Below, in pieces: positions 34,535-44,013 of a DNA stretch of 64,000 nt. The notes beneath the pieces are model-generated. The model worked only from the letters and a program-made list of their open reading frames with translations, was not told the DNA's origin and did no database searches. A program made the position numbers and the translations under genes. The first letter of the stretch is position 1. The number at the start of each line of letters is the position of its first letter. This stretch comes from Tieghemiomyces parasiticus. Its lineage: Eukaryota; Kickxellomycota; Dimargaritomycetes; Dimargaritales; Dimargaritaceae. The stretch covers positions 1 through 64,000 of the forward strand of contig JANBPT010000032.1 in the NCBI GenBank assembly GCA_027575765.1, read 5' to 3'.

Positions 34535-35461
34535 ATGGGCGCCTCCGATGACGACCTCGATTTATACGGCGAAGATGCCCCCGCTATCGATGCCGACCCG
34601 GAGCTACTGCAAGCCTTCCGCAAACAGCAGATGCAGTCCAAGGTGCATTGTGCCGAGGGAGTATCCCAAGGCCGGCGGAAGCGCGTTCCCGCACCTGACG
34701 ACGTGGACTCGTCAGCAACTTCATTAGCGACTACGGTACCAATACCAAGCGTGCCCAGCGTCACCATTGGTACTGAGCGTCACCCCTCTCCGGAGCGCCC
34801 ACCGGTCGCCCTGCCGCCGCCACCCACTACTTCAACCGAGTCGACCACTGCACCGGGGTCACGTTTCGGCCTGCAGTCCGCCCAACAGCTGAAGGAGGAC
34901 CAGGAGCAGCGCCAGGCTGCTCAGCGTCGCCGCCTGCAGGCGATGGACCCTGACCGCACGGGCCGCGACGCCGAGACAGTCTACCGTAGCAAGACTGGTA
35001 AGGCCAGTGATTCAGCCGCCCTTAAAGCCGAAGAGGCCGCCCGCCGGCGTCGCGCTGAAGAGGAGGCCATGCAGCAGATGGAGTGGGGTAAAGGCCGGGT
35101 TCAGAAGCGAGAGCAGGAAGAGGCCCGTCGCAAGTTCGAAGAGGAAAAGCTGAAGCCCCTGGCCCGGTACGCTGACGACGCTGACATTAATGCGGAATTG
35201 AAAGAACGGGACCGGTGGGGAGATCCATTAGCTCAATTTGGTGCGGGCGGTGGTTCCAGCAAGCGCAAGAAAGGCGATAAGGCACCCCGAAGACCCGTGT
35301 ATCAAGGCACGCCTGCTCCGCCCAACCGCTTTGGAATCGCGCCCGGCTTCCGCTGGGACGGGGTTGACCGTTCCAATGGGTTTGAAAAGGAAATGTTTAT
35401 GCAGCAGAATAGCCGCAAGGCGTCCGCCGCTCGATCCTACGCAACTACTGTCGATGACTAG
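34535..35461 (+). CDS. BUD13: Pre-mRNA-splicing factor Bud13/Cwc26 (RES complex)
   Basis: Single exon, 308 aa, nearer to the yeast length than the human. The C-terminal signature is clear: YQGTPAPPNRFGIAPGFRWD followed by GVDRSNGFE, the Bud13 hallmark. Upstream are a charged helix (residues about 150-215) beginning DPDRTGRDAETVYRSKTGK and the RWGDPL motif, both in family order. Bud13 forms the RES complex with Snu17/IST3 and Pml1, binds the spliceosome and aids splicing and nuclear retention of pre-mRNA. The N-terminal 90 residues are poorly conserved and acidic/Pro-rich. The usual N-terminal motif of longer homologues is not evident, so an upstream exon cannot be excluded. Its stop overlaps by four bases the stop of the convergent gene below. 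Confidence 0.92.
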   Translation: MGASDDDLDLYGEDAPAIDADPELLQAFRKQQMQSKVHCAEGVSQGRRKRVPAPDDVDSSATSLATTVPIPSVPSVTIGTERHPSPERPPVALPPPPTTSTESTTAPGSRFGLQSAQQLKEDQEQRQAAQRRRLQAMDPDRTGRDAETVYRSKTGKASDSAALKAEEAARRRRAEEEAMQQMEWGKGRVQKREQEEARRKFEEEKLKPLARYADDADINAELKERDRWGDPLAQFGAGGGSSKRKKGDKAPRRPVYQGTPAPPNRFGIAPGFRWDGVDRSNGFEKEMFMQQNSRKASAARSYATTVDD

Positions 35462-36285
35462 ATTCTAGAAGAGTTATTGGTGTTGATGACGGCATGGGGA
35501 GGGGAGAGGGGAGGGGCGCACTCTTGCCCAGGAATAAGTTGTAGGTGACTCAACGCGACTGTAATATAAAACCCACAAAGTATGCTTGATTGTTAGTGAT
35601 ACTATGCCTCCCGGTCAGCTGGTTACATCCACCCGTCCAAAGTCGTGGTATAGTACAAGATAGCCCTTACGGGGTCTTACCGATTAATCTGTTGGACCCA
35701 CGAAGATACCTACTGTACTCGAACAGCTCGAGGCCCAGTACAGACCGCACGACGGCGAAAAGCACGTCCGCCGTCAGTACTAGTGCTGTCAGAGTTTCCG
35801 CTCGGTGGGAACACGCTTCGACGTCGATACTATCATCAGTAAGGCCACGTGGAAGGGTGCCAAGGAACACCCGGAACGATTGGGTACCGATGGTCGATCG
35901 GCCTTTCACCAATTCCCTGATATTGACCACGACCACATCGACAGTGTTAAATATAGCGTAGGCAAGCGTCAGCCGCCACGCCGAAAACAGGGCTCCGGTA
36001 AATCCGACCAGGGAAAAGATACAGGCAATGAGGTTGGGGTAGTAGGTGGCCAGGTGGACTGTCCTGTGCCATTAGACGAGCAAGACGTGGATGATGAGGC
36101 TGGTAAAGGAAGTAATGAGGAAGCGCATGCGCAGCCACGCCAGATAGCTTGTCGGTAGACTGAGCAGGATGGGAGAAACGTTTCCGGTGGTATTGGTTGC
36201 CATGAGATGGGCGGCTATACTGCCCAAGAAGCCGGTTGGTATTCGGGATACAGCCCGCACAGTTAAGGGAAGCCGTGGGCAAAAA
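35458..36285 (-). CDS. Multi-pass membrane protein, partial gene, with an in-frame stop or an unresolved intron
   Basis: Two exons are visible on the minus strand: about 36285-35681 and 35558-35458. They are joined by a 122-nt intron with a GTAAGA donor, CACTAAC branch-like motif and TTACAG acceptor; the phase is kept to a TAG at 35458. The first exon follows a plausible CCCAG acceptor, so earlier exons should exist. It encodes several hydrophobic segments (SLIIHVLLV, YPNLIACIFSLVGFTGALFS, LTADVLFAVVRSVLG) separated by WLRMRF- and WRLTLAY-type stretches, reminiscent of 7TM receptor-like proteins, but I cannot assign a family. A TAA interrupts the frame between HVLLV and WHRTVHL. Either the gene is decaying, or an intron from a GTATAG donor near 36232 to the ACAG acceptor near 36054 removes it in phase. 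Confidence 0.45.
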
Positions 36286-36916
36286 CTGGGTAATTAAAAT
36301 AAAATGAGGGCTGCAAATGGAAAATAACGACAGAGTGACAACGAAAATTGATATATATATATATATATCGATACCTAAATATCACAAGGGGGAAGTGTGC
36401 TTACTAGGGCGGCGGACCAATTTATCCAATTGGACACCAACTGCTTGTTACTCGGGTCGGTCCCTGGTCAGACAGGTCCCTTTAACTCCTACCCGGTAAG
36501 GGAATCGTAGCAGGGGCTCGCTTTTGAAGGGAGTTGTATATCACCTGAACCACTTGATCAAGTTCCTCAAGAACCCCAGCAGGCAGGTATGCTAGTCGGT
36601 ACCAGGGGAATCTTAAAGTATTAGGGAGCAGTTACGAAATTCTAGTCGATGGGGGGGGGGAGTGAGAGCAACTCAGCCTCTGTCACGCTCCATAATGTCA
36701 TTTCGCGGTCAACTTGAGGTTACCATCAGGACTTCATTGAAGAGGAAAAGGTAAAGGTACAAACTCCGTCAAGTCCATGTGGATATTAAAATGTATAGCC
36801 AAGTTGTAATGTCAGTCGCTAGCCAGGCTGCTTTCTCCTCCAGTAACGGCCCGGCTCAACTAAGTAAGCTTGGGGAGGGGGAGGAGGGTGGTATTGTGAT
36901 GGAGTTCCAGCCCCTC
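36286..36916. other. Intergenic or upstream exons, 0.6 kb
   Basis: Lies between the 3' end of the Trf4-type gene and the membrane gene. It should hold the latter's missing 5' exons, but none can be fixed with confidence. It contains (AT)9 at 36351-36368 and a 10-nt G run at 36651-36660. Confidence 0.4.
36351..36368. repeat. (AT)9 repeat
   Basis: Uninterrupted AT dinucleotide repeat of nine units. Confidence 0.9.
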
Positions 36917-38965
36917 CTAAGCGTGTTCGGAGGGTGAGAAAAATAAGGTGGCAGCTGACTCTGGAGTCATGGGCTCCTCGCCTGATAGCACACTGGCTTC
37001 ATCCGTGTCGGTGGCCACCCGGGCCTGCGCCTTAGCCTGCCAAAAATCCCGTCGGGTATCCCTCCGTACAAACAACCGCGTCTTGGAGTCCTCATCGGCA
37101 TCCCCCGTGGTGGTCACGATTGTGGTGGGTGTAGTCTCCAATTGGGTCTGGGTTCCCGGTGGAGAACCAGGTCCGGTCGTCTGCCGGTCTGCTGGCTCCA
37201 CCACGACCACGTCGCTCTCGTGGTCGGAGCTAATGTCGATGACATTCATGGTGGCCTCGGAAAAGGTGTGGACGGGCCTCCGGGCCATGGCCTTGGTCAG
37301 ATGGTTGTATGCCGTGGGACCGGTGGCCAATGTCGTCATTTGGCGTTTGGGCGGCGAACGGGTGGCGGACTTGACCGGGCTGGCCGAACGCTTGCGGCGC
37401 CGCGGGGGCGATTTGGACCGACGTGGACGCAGGGCGTCGTCGTTAGCACAGGCTTGCTGTTCCCGTTGCAGGTCTCGACTATTGAGCGCCTGGCCGATCG
37501 CCTGACGTCTCTGGAGAGACCCTGGTGAAAATTGTAGTATGCTGGCTAAAAAGGAGGCCACGAACGGGGTGCGCAGGACTTGGTCGTCCGTACGGTTGTC
37601 GTCAGGCTGACCAGAGAGGCCCAAATCGGCGAGCTGGGCCTGGTCGTCAGCACTCAGCTCACTAGCAGAGATCTGGTTTGATTCGTGCCAACCCCGTCGC
37701 TGGACCCGGCCCAGAGATCCGTCGGCGGCCAGGTGCTGCCGGTACCGGGTCATCTGCTTGGTGAGCGCGGTGAAGGCTCCCGCGAAGGCGGCCTGGACGC
37801 GGTTGATGCCATATGTACCCCGTGATATGTTATTGCTAGCGTCCTGAGGGTCCTGGATACACAGGAGGTGCGGCGGCTGAGTGTTGCCGATCGGGCTGGT
37901 AGCCTTGGAGAAATAGCCGGACGGGTGGGCGATCCGGATCCCGGTGGTGCGGTAGTTGAAGGTTAGCCCGTAAAGCTCGAAGAATTCGAGGAGCAAGACG
38001 CCTAAGTTGTGGCGTGGGTCGATGGCGCCGCTCTGAATCTTGGGGTGAAGCTGCAAGAAGCTGACCACCATGTTTATCACGGCGTAGGAACCCAGACCAC
38101 CCGTGTGCACCTCGCTCAGGCCCCGCTGACTCAGAAACTGCTTGACGACTAGGACGAGGGCGCGTAGCGTCACTGGCCAGTCTGACTCGAGGTACCGCGT
38201 CACGAGGCCCACCACTTTGATGCCGTTGTCCATGTTACAGCTCACGTCCACGTTAAGGCCCGTGGCGCGGTCCACAAATTTGATGATGGGGACTCGGGCG
38301 TTGGAGATGAGGATGATGTTACGGGCCAGGCGATCTTGGCGCAGCACCCGGGTGAGGGTTCGTAGGCATTGGACCACGGCGGATTTGGACTGGGCTTGGC
38401 GGAGTGTAATAACTAAATCAATATCGCCGTCCGGAAGGTATATACGCGGGGTAAAACTGCCAAACACATCCACTGACGCGTCGGGCCAATGGGACTGGAC
38501 CATCCGGCGAATCCGTTGAATCACCAACTCACGCACCCTGTGTTCCTGTGCTGTTGGCGAGATAAAGTCGACGAAATCTAGCACCTCCTGGTGTAGCAAC
38601 TGGTGCACGTTGCGAGCTAAGATGGGAGCGGGCGGGGTTTCCCGGGTCTCAGGCAGGCTGGTGGCGAACCATGGTGGCAGGTTGGCCCGGTAGCGGTCAA
38701 AAACGCAGGTCAGGTTATCCCCATAGTAGTTGTTGGGCGGGGGTGGCTCAACTTTATCGAACGTTCGCTTGCGACCGCTGGCGCCCGTGCTTACGGAGGC
38801 CCCCCGGATGCTAATGCCGGCCACTGGCTTATGCATGAGGGAAACGGCAGTGGCCCGCGACGCCACAGGCCGGGCGAGCACAGCGCCTCGGGGTTCTTCC
38901 GCCTCGTCGGAGGCTTCAGAGCCGAAGTCAAAGGCGATAAAGTCATCCGCGTTGACGTAAGTCAT
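36917..38965 (-). CDS. Non-canonical poly(A) polymerase, Trf4/PAPD5 type
   Basis: Single exon, 682 aa. The nucleotidyltransferase core starts near residue 120 (LHQEVLDFVDFISPT). It has the GSF motif at 169-171, the catalytic aspartates D181 and D183 (DGDIDLV) and the third carboxylate at D240 (LNVDVSCN). The poly(A)-polymerase-associated domain follows with VVKQFLSQRGL, GGLGSYA and LLLEFFELYGLTFNY, as in Trf4/Trf5/Cid14 and PAPD5/7. The enzymes add short A tails to nuclear RNAs in the TRAMP complex for exosome decay. The C-terminal 230 residues are disordered, with a basic PRRSKSPPRRRKR cluster (likely nuclear localisation). Position 180 is Gly where Ser is common before DID. No symbol is given because Trf4 and Trf5 orthology cannot be split here. 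Confidence 0.9.
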   Translation of the reverse strand: MTYVNADDFIAFDFGSEASDEAEEPRGAVLARPVASRATAVSLMHKPVAGISIRGASVSTGASGRKRTFDKVEPPPPNNYYGDNLTCVFDRYRANLPPWFATSLPETRETPPAPILARNVHQLLHQEVLDFVDFISPTAQEHRVRELVIQRIRRMVQSHWPDASVDVFGSFTPRIYLPDGDIDLVITLRQAQSKSAVVQCLRTLTRVLRQDRLARNIILISNARVPIIKFVDRATGLNVDVSCNMDNGIKVVGLVTRYLESDWPVTLRALVLVVKQFLSQRGLSEVHTGGLGSYAVINMVVSFLQLHPKIQSGAIDPRHNLGVLLLEFFELYGLTFNYRTTGIRIAHPSGYFSKATSPIGNTQPPHLLCIQDPQDASNNISRGTYGINRVQAAFAGAFTALTKQMTRYRQHLAADGSLGRVQRRGWHESNQISASELSADDQAQLADLGLSGQPDDNRTDDQVLRTPFVASFLASILQFSPGSLQRRQAIGQALNSRDLQREQQACANDDALRPRRSKSPPRRRKRSASPVKSATRSPPKRQMTTLATGPTAYNHLTKAMARRPVHTFSEATMNVIDISSDHESDVVVVEPADRQTTGPGSPPGTQTQLETTPTTIVTTTGDADEDSKTRLFVRRDTRRDFWQAKAQARVATDTDEASVLSGEEPMTPESAATLFFSPSEHA

Positions 38966-40864
38966 GGTGGAATGCGGGCTGGCAAGATAGTACAGTAATG
39001 AAGGTGTGGTGTACGTGGAATGAGGACAACCAACGTATCGCAGAGCTAGAGCCGGCTAGGTAAAAAAAAAATTGATGCCGAAAGCTTACAGCATGCGAGC
39101 CAGACACGTCGGTCAGCACTAGACAAAAGGGTAGGGGGATTTCGGCTGGAGAAGGCGAAGCATTTAGCGAATGGGGGGGGGGGGGGTAGCGACTGGCCGG
39201 ACTTGGGGCCTTCAGGTAGCCCGAACCAAGGTTCATTTAGTCTCTATTCCTAGCTTCTCCACCTGCGACTTTAGGGCCTCTGCCTGATCAATTCACAATG
39301 TGCCAGCGAGCCGTTGCGGTCAATGGAAAAAAAACGTTACCGGACAGGCCAAGAATAATCATCACGTGAGATGTCTCAGCCACAGCTTAGGTCCGCTTCA
39401 CTATTACACGGCACTCTAACCGGCCTGTCATGAGTTTCCACTTGCAATGCGCTGTCAAGCCGGGCTGGCCAGGCGGAGCACTAAACCTTGCCAGCTGGGA
39501 ACAACACACCCCAGGGGCTAACTCACACCTAAGCTTGGGGTGGTGTTTGTCCCGGTTTATTGCCATATTGTGCGGGAACCAGCCATGATCAACGGCGTAG
39601 GTCGGCTCCCTCCCATGCGAACGACCAAGCTGTGGGTGGCAGTGGTGGCCAAAAGTGTAAGGCACGTTTGCTGTGCAGTATACCTCGTTCATAACCCCCC
39701 TACCTCCTCGGTACAGCCTTTGGAGACAGGTGAGAGGCCGCCGCTCGGCTCCTTCCTTTCGAGTCGTGAAAGAGCCCCGCGCTCGAGGCTATCGGCTCTG
39801 TCAACTCCGTGGCCGTCCTTGGCTATTGAGCATACCAAACTGTGCACTCTACAACCGCCAGACTCATCTTGGGTTGTGTGCCTCCTTCCCAAGCTAAGTC
39901 TCTTACTGTCAAATATCCGCAAGCAGTATCGTTTCGATCGTTACCCACCACCGGCATACCGGCCTCCATCGCCATATTTCATGTGATGGGCTCCCGCACG
40001 GTAGAGGCTAGGCATATCTCGGTAAGGGACAGCCCATTGGCCTTTTTTTTCTTTTAGGCGAAAATCCAGGCGCCAGCGACCAAGTTTTCTTCGAGAGAGT
40101 AGTATCGTAACATTTGGGGTAAATGTACAACGCTTCACCCTTCACTAGCGTCCCTCTCTGACAACACGGTATCCCCACAGCGATAAGGCTGATTGGCGCA
40201 GGCCGTCTGGGCAGGAGTCAGAGGAGTACTGTTGTAGGTCGTTGGATTGCCCTTATCGTATTCATTTTCGCAGCCACTCTCTCGTCCATCGGTGGTCAAG
40301 CTTTCGAAGGAAGAGATCGACTCTCCGTGGGACGCCCAGTATTCTTGACCTGACTAATTGTAGTGAAGTGGGCCAAAGAGGACTACTGGGAAAGAGAAGG
40401 ACAACGCCACAGTCTGATCCACTAGTGACTCGACCGATGTGCCGGTTTGTCAGCTTCTTGTCCAATCTAACTGAACCTCTGTATTGTTCTACACTTCGCC
40501 ATAGAGAAGTTTGCCATCATCAGATCATCCGTCTCACCCCAGGCGTTTCCAGCGGAGACGTAACATGTAGTCCGTATTTTATTGGATTCGTTCTAGGCAC
40601 CCCTGTCGGCAGGCGGTATTCCTGGGTTATAATTTCCGAGCCCTTAATATGGCCGGTTTCTTTAAGAGCTTCGGCCGACGGCGTTCGCCCCGCTTCCCCC
40701 CGCTCCCGATTTCAGAACCTCCACTGCAGTAGTGAGCCCCTGGGATTTTGGCTTCTGGTCAGCTGAATTCCGCTCTCGAGCCCATTCCTATCCTCCCGGC
40801 CCTGACCTTCGGGTTGGACTCCTTCCTCGCCACCACGCCGCCCACAGCACACTGCGCCTAAACA
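38966..40864. other. Intergenic, 1.9 kb
   Basis: Divergent spacer between the Trf4-type gene and the Zn2Cys6 factor. A 14-nt G run lies at 39173-39186. Open frames of up to 174 codons exist but have no signature. Confidence 0.6.
39173..39186 (+). repeat. Poly-G tract (14)
   Basis: Uninterrupted run of 14 G, about 210 bp upstream of the Trf4-type start. Confidence 0.9.
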
Positions 40865-43171
40865 ATGAAGCCTCGCCCACAGCTGTTGCCCATAGCGCGA
40901 CTGCACGAACCCGTCCAACCCCGCACCTTATTCGCATGCCAAGCCTGCCGGGCCCGTCGGGCGAAATGCGACAAAAAGCTTCCAACCTGTACCAGCTGCG
41001 TCCAGCGAGACCTCGAATGTGAATACGCGCCAGTCCCGACTCGCTTCCGCAAGGCGCCAGACATCCAGGGCGGTTCAGCGGAATGCGTTTCGAGTGTCCC
41101 CTCCAATGGCCCGACCCTTGGGATTCAACTGGCCGTTCCCGGGGCTCCCAGCTCAACCTCGAACCAGTCACATGTGTCCGGGGATCCGCATTCTTTCGAG
41201 TCACATCTGTTTGGGGCCTACCAAACCGAGCCCAATTCGTCGGCGCCGTATTCTATCAGCAGCCTGCCAACGTCCACATCCTTGACACCGAGACTTACCC
41301 GCGCTGGCAATTGCAGGAACGAAGGCGGCCCAAAGGGACTGGCGGACGTTCCAGTCATAATGCCCTGCATGGCAACGCTTCGGGCGCGTCACCAGCGTAG
41401 CGGAGAGGTCGGGCATGCCAGGTCGGCACGCTCGGTGTTGATTCGGCTGGTCGAAGAGTACCCTGCTTCAAATGCCTCCCGTATTAATCCGTACATCAGC
41501 CTGTCACCGTCATCTTCGGACCCACTATCGTCTCCGCTGGCCGAGACCTCTTCCGCGCCTCATCGGGCCTTGTTTAACGACACCGACCTACTCTTCCACT
41601 CTGAAATCTTACGCTACGGTCTTTACCAATTTGCGCAGCGGGCCTACGGCCAATTTGGTGATCTGCATTATTACAGGGCCATCACGCGCCTGCAGAGGGA
41701 TGTCATGCCCTCAGAACTACAGCTCATTATCGCTCTCCTTTGCAGCCCGCTTTCTGAGTACGAAAGCTTCCACCATATTCCGCAAGTCGTGATCATCAAT
41801 CTCTACCGCAACCACCTCCGCCAGAGCATTGTCCGTTTCATCGAAGAGCGCAGCGCCGACGCCCTCACGGTGCTCTTCACTACGGCTGAGTACTGCCTTG
41901 GGCTGGGCGCTTACAGCGAGTCCGTGTTGGCTATCACCACGGCCATCCGGAAGCTCCAAGTGATGCGGGTTCACCTGATTGATCAGAGCCCGCCCCCGCC
42001 TCCACTGCCCGACTCCTCGTTCGACGCGACCCGACTTCGTAATCCACTGCTCATTGATCATTTCCGTATCGTCTGGTGGATTGCGATAACTCGCGATGCC
42101 CACAATGCCGTCACCTTCGGACTCCGGCCTGTGGTCCGCCTAGACGAGTTTCAGGTCGTCTACCCGGAAGGCCGGCTGATCGTGCCTCCGCCCGACTTCA
42201 CTGCCGCGGCGTCTCATGATGGCTCCGATATAAACACCAGCCCGGATTATCCAACCTATTTCCTACCGTTTTTCGAGTACGCTTCCACGCGGATTAATTG
42301 CGCCTTGTCAAGACTTCTCCACCTGGTTGCCACTGCTCGCTACCATTTCCGCCACGACGTTACGCGCTGGTTAAGGTATTGGCGACGCGCCTGTCAGGCT
42401 CTCGAACGGTGGCGAGCTACTTCCCAAAGCCTAATCAAGGTTACCCACGGTCATACCATCCCCTCACTAGACGCCGACGTGCCAGTCGCACCGCGCAAGC
42501 TGACCAACCACGAACTGCTGGACGGCCACCAGTACTACATGCTACTCATCTACCTACACCATTTGGACGGGGTCTTACCCACACCCCCTAATGTAGGGTG
42601 CTATGCTTCCTCATCTAAACCGGCCTTCTCGGACGAAGCTTGGGACGGCCCTGGTGAAGATCAGTTCGGAGGTACCAGCGACCGTGACACTGACGACGAT
42701 GATTACATGTACTCTGGGCTGACCGATACCATGGCCATCCAGCCGAATACCAGTAGTTCGCGAAGCAGTGGTGACAAGGACCACGAGAGTGGCAGCGGGA
42801 CCACCGAGGTGCCGGGCGCCATCCTTCGGATATGCGACCAGCGTTGCTGGGAGGCCGTCCTGGACCTCCGACAGTACATGTCCCACAGTATCGGGGTGGT
42901 CGATAGCTACTACAACACGCTACTCCTTGGTACCCTCTATGGGGCAGGAGTCGTGTGCATTGAGGTGCTACACGGACGTCGGCAGGTTTCCGATGTAGCG
43001 GCCGCTCGTACCTTGGCCGCCGCCTTCCTCGAGGAAATCATCGTCTTACTAACCCACTCCTCCGAGTTCAACCCTAGTGACCTACGTGTAGTGGCATCGC
43101 TTCAGAAGCTGCGAGATAATCCGCCAGCGATGTCCTGCTATTATACTTTAACCCTCGAGCACCTACAGTAA
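40865..43171 (+). CDS. Zn(II)2Cys6 fungal transcription factor
   Basis: Single exon, 768 aa. The binuclear zinc cluster is at residues 25-52 with Cys at 25, 28, 35, 42, 45 and 52 (ACQACRARRAKCDKKLPTC, then SCVQRDLEC), spacing C-x2-C-x6-C-x6-C-x2-C-x6-C. This is a fungus-specific DNA-binding domain that recognises CGG half-sites. Residues about 230-520 resemble the helical fungal transcription-factor regulatory region (LIIALLCSPLSEYESFH, VWWIAITRDAHNAVTFGLRP). Linkers are Ser/Pro- and acidic-rich. Target genes are unknown and no metabolic cluster surrounds it. The stop TAA lies inside a CTACAGTAAGC context that could act as a splice donor, so a further 3' exon is possible. Confidence 0.9.
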   Translation: MKPRPQLLPIARLHEPVQPRTLFACQACRARRAKCDKKLPTCTSCVQRDLECEYAPVPTRFRKAPDIQGGSAECVSSVPSNGPTLGIQLAVPGAPSSTSNQSHVSGDPHSFESHLFGAYQTEPNSSAPYSISSLPTSTSLTPRLTRAGNCRNEGGPKGLADVPVIMPCMATLRARHQRSGEVGHARSARSVLIRLVEEYPASNASRINPYISLSPSSSDPLSSPLAETSSAPHRALFNDTDLLFHSEILRYGLYQFAQRAYGQFGDLHYYRAITRLQRDVMPSELQLIIALLCSPLSEYESFHHIPQVVIINLYRNHLRQSIVRFIEERSADALTVLFTTAEYCLGLGAYSESVLAITTAIRKLQVMRVHLIDQSPPPPPLPDSSFDATRLRNPLLIDHFRIVWWIAITRDAHNAVTFGLRPVVRLDEFQVVYPEGRLIVPPPDFTAAASHDGSDINTSPDYPTYFLPFFEYASTRINCALSRLLHLVATARYHFRHDVTRWLRYWRRACQALERWRATSQSLIKVTHGHTIPSLDADVPVAPRKLTNHELLDGHQYYMLLIYLHHLDGVLPTPPNVGCYASSSKPAFSDEAWDGPGEDQFGGTSDRDTDDDDYMYSGLTDTMAIQPNTSSSRSSGDKDHESGSGTTEVPGAILRICDQRCWEAVLDLRQYMSHSIGVVDSYYNTLLLGTLYGAGVVCIEVLHGRRQVSDVAAARTLAAAFLEEIIVLLTHSSEFNPSDLRVVASLQKLRDNPPAMSCYYTLTLEHLQ

Positions 43172-44013
43172 GCGTCAGGAGCAGTTTCTTTTATGCACCA
43201 TTCGTCCTTCCCCCCCCCCATAAGACGATGCCTCGCGACCTGGAAGTACATTAAAGTCAATGAATCCCCCACCCCATCTCACCCTCTGTGTGCAATGATT
43301 TTTCACTGGGTCTAATTGTCACCAATTTTCCCATGATGGGATGCAGAGAAACGTCCCACCCACAACCCATTATGGAATCTATCTGTGTGTGCTATATTGT
43401 TTTCAATAGGTGTAGATAGTATGGATGTGTAACACATCACCTATTCCAGTGGTAGAGCGAAATATGCTGGGATGGTGCCGCCCGGCTACTGGAATGAGTC
43501 CAGAGGGGTGCCTGGATGGAGAAACGGCGGTAAATTATTCAGAATCGGCTGACATTAGACAGCTGCGCTTTACTGAGGGTGGTATGTGACAGGGGGAAGT
43601 ACAGGATAGTGGGGTTAGATGGCAAGCTATAATGCTACCCACCAGCAGAGACATCTCATCCGAAGACTACATAGTACGAGTGCCTGGCTTATCGAGTGTA
43701 GAGTAAGCATGTAAAGCCAGGCAAAATCTATATGCATCTCTCTGCTTCACTCTGAAAATGAACATGTGCCTGTTGTTATTATGCCAAAAACGAATGTATA
43801 TGTTAATTTTTTTTAAAAAACAACTCCCTCGTATAGAACTGAATGGAACAGGGGAAAGAGTATGCGGAGGAAACAATATGAGATAGTGTCGATCGAAAGG
43901 ATTCGATGAGATCGGAAGGTTGAGATATAAGAGAGCGGAGGGTGGGGGGAAGGCTGTGGACCAATATGTTTCGTGGGTGCTTAGAAGGGCCGGGCAGCGC
44001 ATTCCTCTCCATT
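43172..44013. other. Convergent intergenic spacer, 0.8 kb
   Basis: Lies between the 3' ends of the Zn2Cys6 gene and the WD40 gene. A 10-nt C run lies near 43210. No gene is seen. Confidence 0.65.

Noticed and set aside
40242..40766. 174-codon plus-strand frame before the Zn2Cys6 gene
   Set aside because: No codon bias, no motif and mixed composition; it lies in the promoter of the factor.
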